A stretch of 64,000 nucleotides of DNA from Bacteroidota bacterium (GTDB taxonomy: Bacteria; Bacteroidota; Bacteroidia; B-17B0; Aurantibacillaceae), in NCBI GenBank assembly GCA_016702705.1, contig JADJDM010000012.1, positions 178,249 to 242,248 on the forward strand. The letters run 5' to 3'. Made by a program: the position numbers and the translations under genes. This document shows positions 7,905 to 15,671 of the stretch, one piece after another. Within the stretch, counting starts at the first letter, position 1, and each line of letters opens with the position of its first letter. The notes under the pieces are model-generated. The model did no database searches, was not told the DNA's origin, and saw nothing but the letters and a program-made list of their open reading frames with translations.

Positions 7905-8939
7905 TTAATCCCTCGCTTCCTTCGAAAATAATTTTTTTGGATAGGAATATCGCTGGTCAAACAAAAATTTCTTATCTGTTAAGGTAAGCAAAAAGCTAAT
8001 TAAATCTACCTGTTCAGAAGGCTTCAACATAATTGGCTTAGCTAAATGAGAAGAAAGCGTTTTGCTTTTATTTATACCAAATACATAATGCTTTAACACT
8101 TCTTGCAGTTTTTTAAATCTACCATCGTGCATATAAGGTTGAGAAAACTCTATGTTGCGCAAAGTAGGCACTTTAAACTTTAGTGAATCGCTTGGAATAT
8201 GAGTTATTCCTATTCTCCCAATATCATTTAATGTTGTATCAACAGGTAAACCATTATTTTCGAATGAAGCATTTGTAAATAAAGGCTCAGTGTGGCATGC
8301 AGCGCAATTCTTTTTAAATAATGCATAGCCTTTCTTTTCTTGTTCGCTAAATTTCGCCTTGCCTAGCATTACGCTATCATACTTAGCATTTGAGCTAACA
8401 AGTGTTAGCATAAATTGAGAAATAGCTTTTAATGTATATTCTCCTGTAGCTAAAGAATCACCAAAAGCAGTGTTAAACATTCTTTTATACAAGTTGTTTC
8501 GTTGTAATTTCCTAACCACATTTTCAATCTTCTCATCCATTTCAAGGTGATTACGTATTGGTGCAAGTGCTTGAACATCCAAATGATTAACTGCCCCGTC
8601 CCACATAAATTTGTTTTGCCAAGCAAGGTTCATTAATGCTGGTGAATTACGGTTTCCAATTCTATCATTAATACCATGACTAAGCGCATGATCAACATGT
8701 GTAAATGCTGTAAACTGTGAGTGACAACTAGCACAAGAAACACTGCTATCTTCTGAAAGTATTGGGTCATAAAATAAAGCACGTCCTAGTTCAACTTTAT
8801 CCGCACTTAGTGGATTCATATTAAAATCGTATGCTGGCTTTGGCCATTTAGTAGGAACAACAAAAAGAGGTTCGGTAACTGTTTTAAAAGCAAAAACAAT
8901 TAACAAGGAGCAAATAATTAGTAGTGCTTTCTTTTTCAT
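7905..8939 (-). CDS. Di-heme cytochrome c peroxidase family protein (MauG/MbnH-like)
   Basis: A 344-residue periplasmic di-heme protein. The N-terminal hydrophobic segment is followed by CASCH (about residue 68) and CAACH (about residue 211). It also has the RNSPALMNLAWQNKFMWDG segment and a HIPSDSLKFKVPTLRNIEFSQPYMHDG end typical of bacterial CcP/MauG. Because its gene overlaps the MbnP-like gene by 4 bases, the closest functional parallel is MbnH, which oxidises a Trp of its partner MbnP to kynurenine. An ordinary hydrogen-peroxide-reducing CcP remains possible; the pairing favours MbnH-like protein modification. Confidence 0.9.
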   Translation of the reverse strand: MKKKALLIICSLLIVFAFKTVTEPLFVVPTKWPKPAYDFNMNPLSADKVELGRALFYDPILSEDSSVSCASCHSQFTAFTHVDHALSHGINDRIGNRNSPALMNLAWQNKFMWDGAVNHLDVQALAPIRNHLEMDEKIENVVRKLQRNNLYKRMFNTAFGDSLATGEYTLKAISQFMLTLVSSNAKYDSVMLGKAKFSEQEKKGYALFKKNCAACHTEPLFTNASFENNGLPVDTTLNDIGRIGITHIPSDSLKFKVPTLRNIEFSQPYMHDGRFKKLQEVLKHYVFGINKSKTLSSHLAKPIMLKPSEQVDLISFLLTLTDKKFLFDQRYSYPKKLFSKEARD

Positions 8940-9622
8940 TTTGCCGAAAACGATTTTGCAATGTTTTGAGCCATTACCAAAGCTTTTGCAGATGGAGACA
9001 TAATATGATTTTCTTCAGCAAGATTAATACTGAGCAAAAACTTAGCAATATCTATATTCACACTAATTTTTTCGGGACTACTTATTGGAAGTTTTATTAC
9101 TTGCAAAGCGTTGTTTGGAAAAGAGTACCCGCCAATGTGAAATTGAAATTCATTGTTCCTTGTTTTGCATTTACTACTCTTGCCTTCTAATTTAAAATTA
9201 ATGTACCCGCTGTTCCAAGCCCAGTACATGCCTTTAGTGGGATCTAGGTCTCCTCCCATTGCTCCCAATTCGTTAGTTAAACTATCAATCCCTAAATTAA
9301 ATTTAACCTCATCATAATTAAGATTTTGCGGAACAGATAAATTTAATTTGCAAGAATTCTCAATAGCAATGTCAATTAAATGGTAACTACTTTTTTCTTC
9401 CCAAACTATTTTTCCAGCTTTCAAGAACTGGATATTTGAACAATAAAATCGGATGGCTGAAATTTCAATCGAATCTTTTCTAGAAACAAAATTGGCTATG
9501 TCATTTAGGCTAATAGCATCAGCGCCAAAGGAAGAAGAAAATTTTAGCTCAATATTTTTATTTTGCTGGGCTACAGCAAACCCAACAAATAAATACAGCC
9601 ATATAAACAATTTACTTCTCAA
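8936..9622 (-). CDS. MbnP-like periplasmic copper-binding protein
   Basis: A 228-residue exported protein (signal peptide ending about residue 18, VAQQ) matching the MbnP family by its layout. Seen: an SSSFGADAISLNDIANFVS start, AIRFYCSNIQFLK, LGIDSLTNELGAMGGDLDPTKGMYWAWNSGYINFKLEG, and a final HIGGYSF segment. Known: MbnP binds copper and carries a kynurenine made from Trp by MbnH; the YWAW tryptophans here are candidates. TTG at 9622 is the likely start, overlapping the upstream Spy-like gene by 11 bases, while its stop overlaps the peroxidase start. Translational coupling is likely. I am fairly sure of the family and less sure of copper as the ligand. Confidence 0.8.
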   Translation of the reverse strand: MRSKLFIWLYLFVGFAVAQQNKNIELKFSSSFGADAISLNDIANFVSRKDSIEISAIRFYCSNIQFLKAGKIVWEEKSSYHLIDIAIENSCKLNLSVPQNLNYDEVKFNLGIDSLTNELGAMGGDLDPTKGMYWAWNSGYINFKLEGKSSKCKTRNNEFQFHIGGYSFPNNALQVIKLPISSPEKISVNIDIAKFLLSINLAEENHIMSPSAKALVMAQNIAKSFSAK

Positions 9623-10076
9623 GTCGTTGTTTTGGCATTTGACGTTTATAAAACAAAGTGGAGATTTCCTGAGTTAAAGCCTCAAAATATTTTTGCTGTT
9701 CAGGTTTGCAAAGTGTTTTCATTTCTATAAAATGATTGTAATGTATATTTTCAATTTCCGCTTGCACATTAGTAATTTGATTAATTAAGGAGTCTCTTTG
9801 CGTTGTATTATTTTCTTTTGTGAGTGTTGTATACAAAGCGTTTTTCAAATTCAATATTTTTTCATCTGATGCTCTAATCTTTTTTTGATGCTCCATTATT
9901 ATTGCTTCGTACTGTGCTACTTGATTATCATCAAAATGCAGTTTCTCGATAACCATTTTCTTTGGGCCCTCGCCCATTGGATGTTTAGGTTTTTTAAATA
10001 GCATAAACCCCGCTAACACTAGGTTAGAAACTAATAATCCAATTGAAATGATACTTAAAAATTTTACCTTGTTCAT
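9612..10076 (-). CDS. Spy/CpxP/ZraP-like periplasmic protein
   Basis: A 154-residue protein with one N-terminal membrane anchor (about 7-28). An all-helical, charged domain follows (LHFDDNQVAQYEAII, IENIHYNHFIEMKTLCKPEQQKYFEALTQEI). The layout matches periplasmic metal-sensor or chaperone proteins of the CnrX/ZraP/Spy group. It sits 5 bases after the small membrane-protein gene and overlaps the MbnP gene. This supports a sensor or modulator role in the sigma-factor circuit, as CnrX has for CnrH. Metal binding is inference; one Cys and several His or Met residues are present. Confidence 0.72.
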   Translation of the reverse strand: MNKVKFLSIISIGLLVSNLVLAGFMLFKKPKHPMGEGPKKMVIEKLHFDDNQVAQYEAIIMEHQKKIRASDEKILNLKNALYTTLTKENNTTQRDSLINQITNVQAEIENIHYNHFIEMKTLCKPEQQKYFEALTQEISTLFYKRQMPKQRLEK

Positions 10077-10081
10077 TTATT

Positions 10082-10339
10082 TTAGTATAAAGAATTATTG
10101 GGCATTAAATCCATTACCTCAGCCACGTTTGTATTAGTACGATTTATTTTTGCATTGTAACTAAGCACCGCCACATTCATAATTACAACAATAGCAAAAG
10201 AGACTCCTAATGACCAAGCTAAACGCTTAGAAAAAGAATACCTACTACCATTATCTATTTGTTGTTGAATACGGGTATACAAAAAAGGCGGGGCATCTAC
10301 CTGCTTTATTTGATTTAATATGTCCAAATTGGGTTTCAT
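10082..10339 (-). CDS. Small single-pass membrane protein, probable anti-sigma factor
   Basis: 85 residues. An N-terminal cytoplasmic half (ILNQIKQVDAPPFLYTRIQQQID) precedes one transmembrane helix (about 41-62), with a short periplasmic tail. It lies 34 bases after the ECF sigma gene and 5 bases before the Spy-like gene. Size, topology and position match anti-sigma factors of Bacteroidota ECF pairs, and the VDAPPFLYTRIQQ stretch resembles their N-termini. No zinc-binding HxxxCxxC is present. The function is inferred mainly from context. Confidence 0.65.
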   Translation of the reverse strand: MKPNLDILNQIKQVDAPPFLYTRIQQQIDNGSRYSFSKRLAWSLGVSFAIVVIMNVAVLSYNAKINRTNTNVAEVMDLMPNNSLY

Positions 10340-10373
10340 TTGTGCTTTGTTATAGTGTTTGACGTTATTTATT

Positions 10374-10901
10374 CTATTTTCCTTCGCTGTCTTCTAATTT
10401 TTTTGAAAGATTTGTTTTTGCCCTTTGTATCAATGACTCTACCGCTTTGTTACTGGTACCCATAATCTCCGCTATTTCTGCTTGCGATTTTTGCTCTATT
10501 TTACTAAGAATTAAAGCAGTTTTTTGATTTTCGGGTAATTCATTTATTAATTTGAAGATTCTTGAAATCGACTCTTTATGCTCCATTTGAACTCCAGGGT
10601 GGTCAAACTCGGGTTGATCGTGTTTTACTTCATTGCTTTCGTCATAAAATAAAGAAGTAAAAAAGCCGAAACGTTTTTTTCGTTTTTTTGCCTTTATATG
10701 CTCTAATGATTTATTAATGGTAATACGGTAAACCCATGTTTTAATAGTTGATTCCCCTTTAAATGTGTGCATGGATTGATTAACCGAAACAAATACATCC
10801 TGTGCAATCTCTTGTGCTTCCTCATAATTTTGAACGTACTGCAAAGCAAGGTTAAAAACCATTTTGCTGTGTTCGTGATATATGTCTTCGAATTTTTGCA
10901 C
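10374..10901 (-). CDS. ECF-type RNA polymerase sigma factor
   Basis: A 175-residue sigma-70 family ECF factor. Region 2 covers about residues 5-75 (VFNLALQYVQNYEEAQEIAQDVFVSVNQ, TWVYRITINKSLEHIKAKKRKKR). Region 4 covers about 110-165 (LPENQKTALILSKIEQKSQAEIAEIMGTSNKAVESLIQRAKTNL). GTG at 10901 is the best start because it preserves region 2. A promoter-like sequence ends 3 bases upstream, so the mRNA may be leaderless. As first gene of the operon, it probably controls the downstream membrane, Spy-like, MbnP, MbnH and YHYH genes. Confidence 0.93.
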   Translation of the reverse strand: MQKFEDIYHEHSKMVFNLALQYVQNYEEAQEIAQDVFVSVNQSMHTFKGESTIKTWVYRITINKSLEHIKAKKRKKRFGFFTSLFYDESNEVKHDQPEFDHPGVQMEHKESISRIFKLINELPENQKTALILSKIEQKSQAEIAEIMGTSNKAVESLIQRAKTNLSKKLEDSEGK

Positions 10902-10904
10902 TTA

Positions 10905-10934
10905 CAATTATAAGGTAAAAAAATTAGAGAGCAA
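10905..10934 (-). promoter_or_regulatory. Promoter of the sigma/MbnP/MbnH operon
   Basis: On the minus strand TTG, 19 bases, then TATAATTG fits the Bacteroidota TTG-N19-TAnnTTTG vegetative promoter. The -7 box ends only 3 bases before the GTG start of the sigma gene. Confidence 0.5.
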
Positions 10935-10957
10935 TATTCAATCAATTCAGCTAGAAA

Positions 10958-10993
10958 CAAAAAACCCTGTTCACTTTAAGCGAACAGGGTTTT
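10958..10993 (-). terminator. Terminator after the Cys-rich small protein gene
   Basis: A perfect 12-bp stem (AAAACCCTGTTC / GAACAGGGTTTT) with a 9-base loop and T-run on the minus strand. It sits 19 bases after the frame-restored stop at 11012, but inside the frame as read without correction, which supports the frameshift interpretation. Confidence 0.9.
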
Positions 10994-11011
10994 CTATAAA
11001 AGTTTGTGAGA

Positions 11012-11253
11012 TTATTTTTTCTCTTCTTTTTTCTCTTCTTTAGATTTGCAGCAAGATTTTTTTCCTGACTCATCTTTTTTGCAACAAGATTTTTCATCTT
11101 TACTGCAAGATTTTTCTTCTTACCTTTGTCATCACCTTTTTTATCGTCACCGATTACAGAAACGATAGAAGTGTTAGTTAAAGCAGAAACTGTTGAAGCT
11201 GAAACTGCTGTTACCATTCCGGTGAAAGCAAGCATTAAAAATAATTTTTTCAT
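11012..11253 (-). pseudogene. Cys-rich small exported protein with one-base frameshift
   Basis: The ATG at 11253 opens a signal peptide (MKKLFLMLAFTGMVTAVSAS). As read, the frame passes GDDKKGDDKGKKK, then leaves its natural frame at a five-T run (11111-11115) and runs on through the terminator. Adding one base there gives an 80-residue protein. Its tail has the repeated units KSCSKDE, KSCCKKDE and KKSCCKSKEEKKEEKK and stops at 11012, just before the hairpin. CC/Lys-rich tails of this kind suggest metal binding (inference). A sequencing error, a real mutation or slippage in the A-run could account for the shift. Confidence 0.75.
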
Positions 11254-11335
11254 GGTGTTTTGTTTTGTTGTTGTTTATTAAATCAAAAATACAATAATTA
11301 TTCCAAGATTTAACTTTGGCAAATGTTAAAAAAAC

Positions 11336-12733
11336 TTAGCGCCTCCTGTCCTTAAATATCTCTTTAAACTTAAACTCTATGCCTTCACTAGGTTTTGTGG
11401 CAGGAGATTGAACCAAATATCCATCTTTATTCACTAAATAAAAAACGTTGGGAGCCTTTATCATGTAGCTATCTAAAACGTTTTGGTAATTTGTCCCGTT
11501 TAAAAATAACCAATTGTATTTAGGATTCTTTTTTACAAAGTCTTTGAATTCTTTGTCCTTACCTGTCATACAAATACTGATGAAAATCACCTTGTCGCCA
11601 TACTTAGTTTTTACCTGTTCCATCTTTTTTAACTCTTGAATACTTTCGGTACTTGTTGGAGAAAAGAAATTCATGTAAACATATCTTCCTTTGTAATCAG
11701 CTATTGAGTGCAGATTTCCATTGACATCTGGTAAGGCAAAATCGGGTGCGGTTGCACCTGCTTGTAGATTTTGAAAGATGCGCAAAATATTTCCGCAAAT
11801 TATTTTGTGTTCTTTAATTTTTGTTGTTGCATTAATTTCAGAAATTAATGCTGTTATGTTTGCTTTGCTAAAGCGGGGCACATAATATAATTCGTACAAT
11901 CCTTTTATAATTACTAATTCTCTTAATGTATCGTTAGCAACCCAATTATCTGCTTTTAATGTTTTATTAAGCTCTTTATAATTTGGATCAATATTAATGC
12001 TTGCTAAAATATCATTTCCTAGTGGCCCTGATGACATGGTTTGCAGGTACTGCTTAAAAAACTGATTGAAAAATTCCATGTACTCATAATTATGGTACTC
12101 GATTGGATGATTAACCAAATATTTTGCAGCTAAATAATTTCTGTGTCTTCCTGTGTTATCATTAATAATCGCAAAGGTGTAACGCATATAGGTTTTAAAG
12201 TAATTACTCTTCACGTTTTTATACCTCTCTTCCATGCGCAATTGAAAAGTATCTAATCGTCCGTGAATTTTTTTTGCAACAAAATATTTATAATTCTTCT
12301 GCCAAAAATTATCGAACTGAATATTAAAATCGATGATACGCGCATTTAATTCCGTAGAATCACCATGTATCATCAAATCTACACTCTCTTCTGCATTAGG
12401 ATTATGATAATCGATTGTATCAGGCGGAAGGAATGTAAAGGCATACTTATACATAGTAAGCATGTATAGCTTTCCTACTTTATTATTAATCTTAACATGG
12501 TAACAAGAGGGATTTACAACATTGGTACTTAACTCAAAATTACCTTTCGCATCAATGGTATCGAAGGATTCTTTTACTGTGGTGTAGGTAATTAAATCGG
12601 TGAAGCCATATAATGAGATTTCTTCTCCTTTGTAATCAGGAGCTTTACCAATAATATAAGATGTTTGAGCAAAAGAATAGGCGCAAGCAAAACTAAAATA
12701 AATGATTACTATTTGCCTTAACCAATTGTTCAT
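11336..12733 (-). CDS. Thioredoxin-fold (TlpA/AhpC-like) protein lacking the CXXC motif
   Basis: A 465-residue exported protein with a signal peptide (ends about residue 22, SFAQ). It has a DUF4369-like beta domain (about 25-110), a long helical middle, and a C-terminal TlpA-type thioredoxin fold (about 330-460; ATAPDFALPDVNGN, DYKGRYVYMNFFSP). Where TlpA proteins have WCxxC, this reads FFSPTSTES, so both redox cysteines are absent. It is probably not a thiol oxidoreductase and may be a binding or structural protein of the envelope. It stands alone between the Cys-rich protein gene and the desaturase gene. Confidence 0.82.
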   Translation of the reverse strand: MNNWLRQIVIIYFSFACAYSFAQTSYIIGKAPDYKGEEISLYGFTDLITYTTVKESFDTIDAKGNFELSTNVVNPSCYHVKINNKVGKLYMLTMYKYAFTFLPPDTIDYHNPNAEESVDLMIHGDSTELNARIIDFNIQFDNFWQKNYKYFVAKKIHGRLDTFQLRMEERYKNVKSNYFKTYMRYTFAIINDNTGRHRNYLAAKYLVNHPIEYHNYEYMEFFNQFFKQYLQTMSSGPLGNDILASINIDPNYKELNKTLKADNWVANDTLRELVIIKGLYELYYVPRFSKANITALISEINATTKIKEHKIICGNILRIFQNLQAGATAPDFALPDVNGNLHSIADYKGRYVYMNFFSPTSTESIQELKKMEQVKTKYGDKVIFISICMTGKDKEFKDFVKKNPKYNWLFLNGTNYQNVLDSYMIKAPNVFYLVNKDGYLVQSPATKPSEGIEFKFKEIFKDRRR

Positions 12734-12791
12734 TCTTAAATACGATTAAACTGCTTTTATATTGCAGAAAGCAAATTATATGCCGAAGCTT

Positions 12792-13868
12792 TTAAATGCG
12801 TCCAACTTGGCGCAAATGCACAACATGAGACTTTACAGCACTTAACATGCTTGGAAACTCATGGTATTTTACATTAAACTCTTTACAAGTATCAATGAGT
12901 ATCTTGTTTAATTGTGGGTAATGCACATGACTAATACGTGGAAACAAATGATGTTCAACTTGGAAATTTAATCCCCCTAACATCCAACTCAAAACTTTAT
13001 TACGAGTACCAAAGTTTGCAGTAGTTTTCATTTGATGAATTGCCCAATCGTTCTCAACTAATAAACTATCAGTGTTTTTCTCTGGAGTAACAAACTCAAG
13101 ATCTTCAACTATGTGCGCTAACTGAAAAACAATTGCCAAAATAAAGCCTACTACTAAAACTGCAATTCCATAACCCAAAAAGGTTTTACCCCATCCTACT
13201 AAAATCCCTGGAAGCACAACAAACATTCCAATATGAAACACTTTAGAAATCCAAAAAACAAAATGTTCTTTAACAGATATAGGTTGCATTTCGGTATGAT
13301 CAGCAATTTTGCGAGTAATGTATTTAACAAAATCTCTGTAATACACCCAAAACAAAAAAGTTAAGGTGTATAAAAAAGGCCAATAAAAATGTTGATACTT
13401 ATGAAACCAACTTTTCTTTTGATCTTCATGAATACGAATAAACGGACGAACATCAATATCATCGTCAATACCTTCTATATTAGTATAAGTATGGTGATTA
13501 ATATTATGTTTTTGAGCCCAAAAGAAAGCATTAGCTCCTAGCATATTACTCGAATATGCCATAATAGTGTTAAGGGTTCCTTTTGTAGAATAACTACCAT
13601 GCGATCCATCGTGCATTAGATTAAAACCAATTAATGCCATTACAAATCCCATTAATACTGACCCTCCAATTCCTAACCAAATGTTAGTTGGCGTAAAGAA
13701 AACTAGCCATACGTATATAGAGAAAAACGCTGCTAAAATGGTAATTGTTTTTAAGTACAATCTAAAATCTCCAGTAGTCTTTTTGTGATTGGTTTTAAAG
13801 TACTCGTTTACTCTACTTCTTAAAGTAAAGAAAAAATTGGGTTGTGTGTTACTAAATTTTACTTGCAA
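12792..13868 (-). CDS. Membrane fatty acid (acyl-CoA/acyl-lipid) desaturase
   Basis: A 358-residue integral-membrane di-iron desaturase. The three His boxes are HDGSH (about residue 88), HNINHH (about 122) and QVEHH (about 310), with four to six membrane helices around them. The Q in the third box is typical of front-end (delta-5/6-type) desaturases, but no fused cytochrome b5 domain is present, as is usual in bacteria. It inserts a double bond into membrane acyl chains, often in response to cold. A promoter-like TATCTTTG lies about 20 bases upstream of ATG 13868. The regiospecificity cannot be read from the sequence. Confidence 0.92.
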   Translation of the reverse strand: MQVKFSNTQPNFFFTLRSRVNEYFKTNHKKTTGDFRLYLKTITILAAFFSIYVWLVFFTPTNIWLGIGGSVLMGFVMALIGFNLMHDGSHGSYSTKGTLNTIMAYSSNMLGANAFFWAQKHNINHHTYTNIEGIDDDIDVRPFIRIHEDQKKSWFHKYQHFYWPFLYTLTFLFWVYYRDFVKYITRKIADHTEMQPISVKEHFVFWISKVFHIGMFVVLPGILVGWGKTFLGYGIAVLVVGFILAIVFQLAHIVEDLEFVTPEKNTDSLLVENDWAIHQMKTTANFGTRNKVLSWMLGGLNFQVEHHLFPRISHVHYPQLNKILIDTCKEFNVKYHEFPSMLSAVKSHVVHLRQVGRI

Positions 13869-13888
13869 AATATTTATTTTTATTGGCG

Positions 13889-13896
13889 CAAAGATA
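13889..13896 (-). promoter_or_regulatory. -7 box upstream of the desaturase gene
   Basis: TATCTTTG on the minus strand is an exact TAnnTTTG match, 20 bases before the start codon. The rest of 13897-14095 shows no gene and no strong hairpin. Confidence 0.6.
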
Positions 13897-14095
13897 CAAC
13901 TTAAATGTCTTTTTGATTCCTAAATCAATTTACTTTTTTCAAAAACCAATCGTTAATTTATTGTTTTTAAGTCAATTAGAAAATTAAGAATGATAAATAA
14001 CATGAACAATTAATGTTAAAGTCTTTAAATCGTTCGACCGAAATGATGTGATTTTTTTTAATCGTTGAAGAAAAACCCGATTTGATTTAACAATA

Positions 14096-14650
14096 CTAAA
14101 CTTTCCTGTCTGGATTACTTCCCAAAAAAGATTTCCAATTGCTAAAGGATTTTCCTGCACTACTTATTGTTTTTGATTGAAAATGATGGCAAATGGCAAC
14201 ACTCAAGGCATCACTGGCATCTAAATACTTTGGCAACTCTTTTAAACCCAATAAACGCTGAACCATAACCGCCAATTGCTCTTTAGATGCATTACCATTC
14301 CCTGTAACACTTTGTTTTACTTTACGAGGCGAGTACTCGAACACTGGAATATCTCGCTGTAAAGCCGCCGCCATTGCCACTCCTTGCGCCCTGCCCAGCT
14401 TAAGCATGGATTGAACGTTTTTTCCAAAAAAAGGTGCTTCAATGGCTAATTCATCTGGATTGTATTTATCTATTATTATAGTAAGTGCTTCAAAAATTTG
14501 TTTTAAACGTAAAGTGTGATCATCATCGCCTTTTAACTTGATTACATCGCAATGCAGGCAAGACATTTGTTGACCCTTGAGTTTGATAATACCATAACCC
14601 AAAACAACTGTTCCAGGGTCAATACCCAGTATAATCTTCTCTTTTATCAT
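14096..14650 (-). CDS. ruvC: Holliday junction resolvase RuvC
   Basis: A 184-residue RuvC endonuclease that cuts Holliday junctions with RuvAB. Seen: the first catalytic Asp in GIDPGTVVLGYGI (residue 10), the catalytic Glu in AIEAPFFGKN (about 69), KLGRAQGVAMAAAL, the KQSVTGNGNASKEQ loop, and DASDALSVAICHHF carrying the last Asp residues. Length is normal. It is divergent from the YbhN-like gene, with about 73 bases between starts. Confidence 0.97.
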   Translation of the reverse strand: MIKEKIILGIDPGTVVLGYGIIKLKGQQMSCLHCDVIKLKGDDDHTLRLKQIFEALTIIIDKYNPDELAIEAPFFGKNVQSMLKLGRAQGVAMAAALQRDIPVFEYSPRKVKQSVTGNGNASKEQLAVMVQRLLGLKELPKYLDASDALSVAICHHFQSKTISSAGKSFSNWKSFLGSNPDRKV

Positions 14651-14723
14651 TGCTCAACAAAAATAACAATAAGTTTGGCGAATGAGTATATTATCTCTCA
14701 CCAAAATAAATTACTTTTAAAAA

Positions 14724-15671
14724 GTGAAAAAAAGACTGGTACTTTTATTTAAAATCCTTTTAGGCCTTGCAAGTTTTGTGTTTTTGTGGTTTAGGCTTAA
14801 AGACCAACTAACGCCTGAAAAAATTGCTATTCTAAAACAAACACTTTTTCTGGGAAACAATCTTTTGCTTTTTGCTTTTATTTATTTCTTAATGATTCCA
14901 AACTGGCTTATCGAAAGTTATAAATGGAAAATTATTACCGCGCACATTGAAAAGATTAGCTATCTAAAAGCAATAAAAGGCGTGATGGCTGGCATTTGTA
15001 TTGGTAATGTTACGCCAGGCCGCTTTGGCGAATTTGCTGGAAGATTAATTTACTTTAAACCCGAGCACAGAAGCAAAATAACTGTTACCCATTTTGTATG
15101 CGGAAGTACACAACTATTTATAACAGTTGCAACAGGCATAGTTTGTACAGCGCTTTGGTTATTAAAACATGAATCTTCTGATCTTATCTACATTGCGCTT
15201 GCTGCGGGTGGAGTTTTATTGTTGTTGCTTACTTTACTCCTTTTTAAAATTGACATTGCCTACAAAAAAGTTGCTTCACTTCGCATGTTACAGCGATTTG
15301 ATTTAGGAGCAGTGCATTATCCCAAACCAGTTTTAATAAAAACAATCTTGTGGTCGATGCTGCGCTATTTTGTTTTTGCATCGCAATACATTTTACTTTT
15401 AAAAATATGCGGGGCAAATGGAAGCTACTTTGAGTTGTTCATTCCTGTTTCGATTTCGTTTATGTTAATGTCGTCTATACCAATGATTAGTTTTATAGAA
15501 GTGGCTATTAGAGCGGGAATTGCATTGCTATTATTTTCCGAGTTTATTCCTAACGAACTACTAATCATTACTGCATCCACAGCACTTTGGTTTATTAATA
15601 TTATTACTCCTTCCATCATTGGATATTTTATAATTTTAGCTTCTAAAATTCAACTGAAAAGTAAAAATTGA
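14724..15671 (+). CDS. YbhN/UPF0104-type flippase-like integral membrane protein
   Basis: A 315-residue protein with seven or eight predicted membrane helices and the family motif GNVTPGRFGEFAGR near residue 92 (lysylphosphatidylglycerol synthase TM region). The start is GTG 14724. Its stop overlaps the TTG start of the glycosyltransferase gene (TTGA). Known: relatives include the membrane domain of MprF and AglD-like proteins, often beside glycosyltransferases and thought to move lipids. The pairing supports a role in envelope lipid or glycan synthesis. Confidence 0.85.
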   Translation: MKKRLVLLFKILLGLASFVFLWFRLKDQLTPEKIAILKQTLFLGNNLLLFAFIYFLMIPNWLIESYKWKIITAHIEKISYLKAIKGVMAGICIGNVTPGRFGEFAGRLIYFKPEHRSKITVTHFVCGSTQLFITVATGIVCTALWLLKHESSDLIYIALAAGGVLLLLLTLLLFKIDIAYKKVASLRMLQRFDLGAVHYPKPVLIKTILWSMLRYFVFASQYILLLKICGANGSYFELFIPVSISFMLMSSIPMISFIEVAIRAGIALLLFSEFIPNELLIITASTALWFINIITPSIIGYFIILASKIQLKSKN

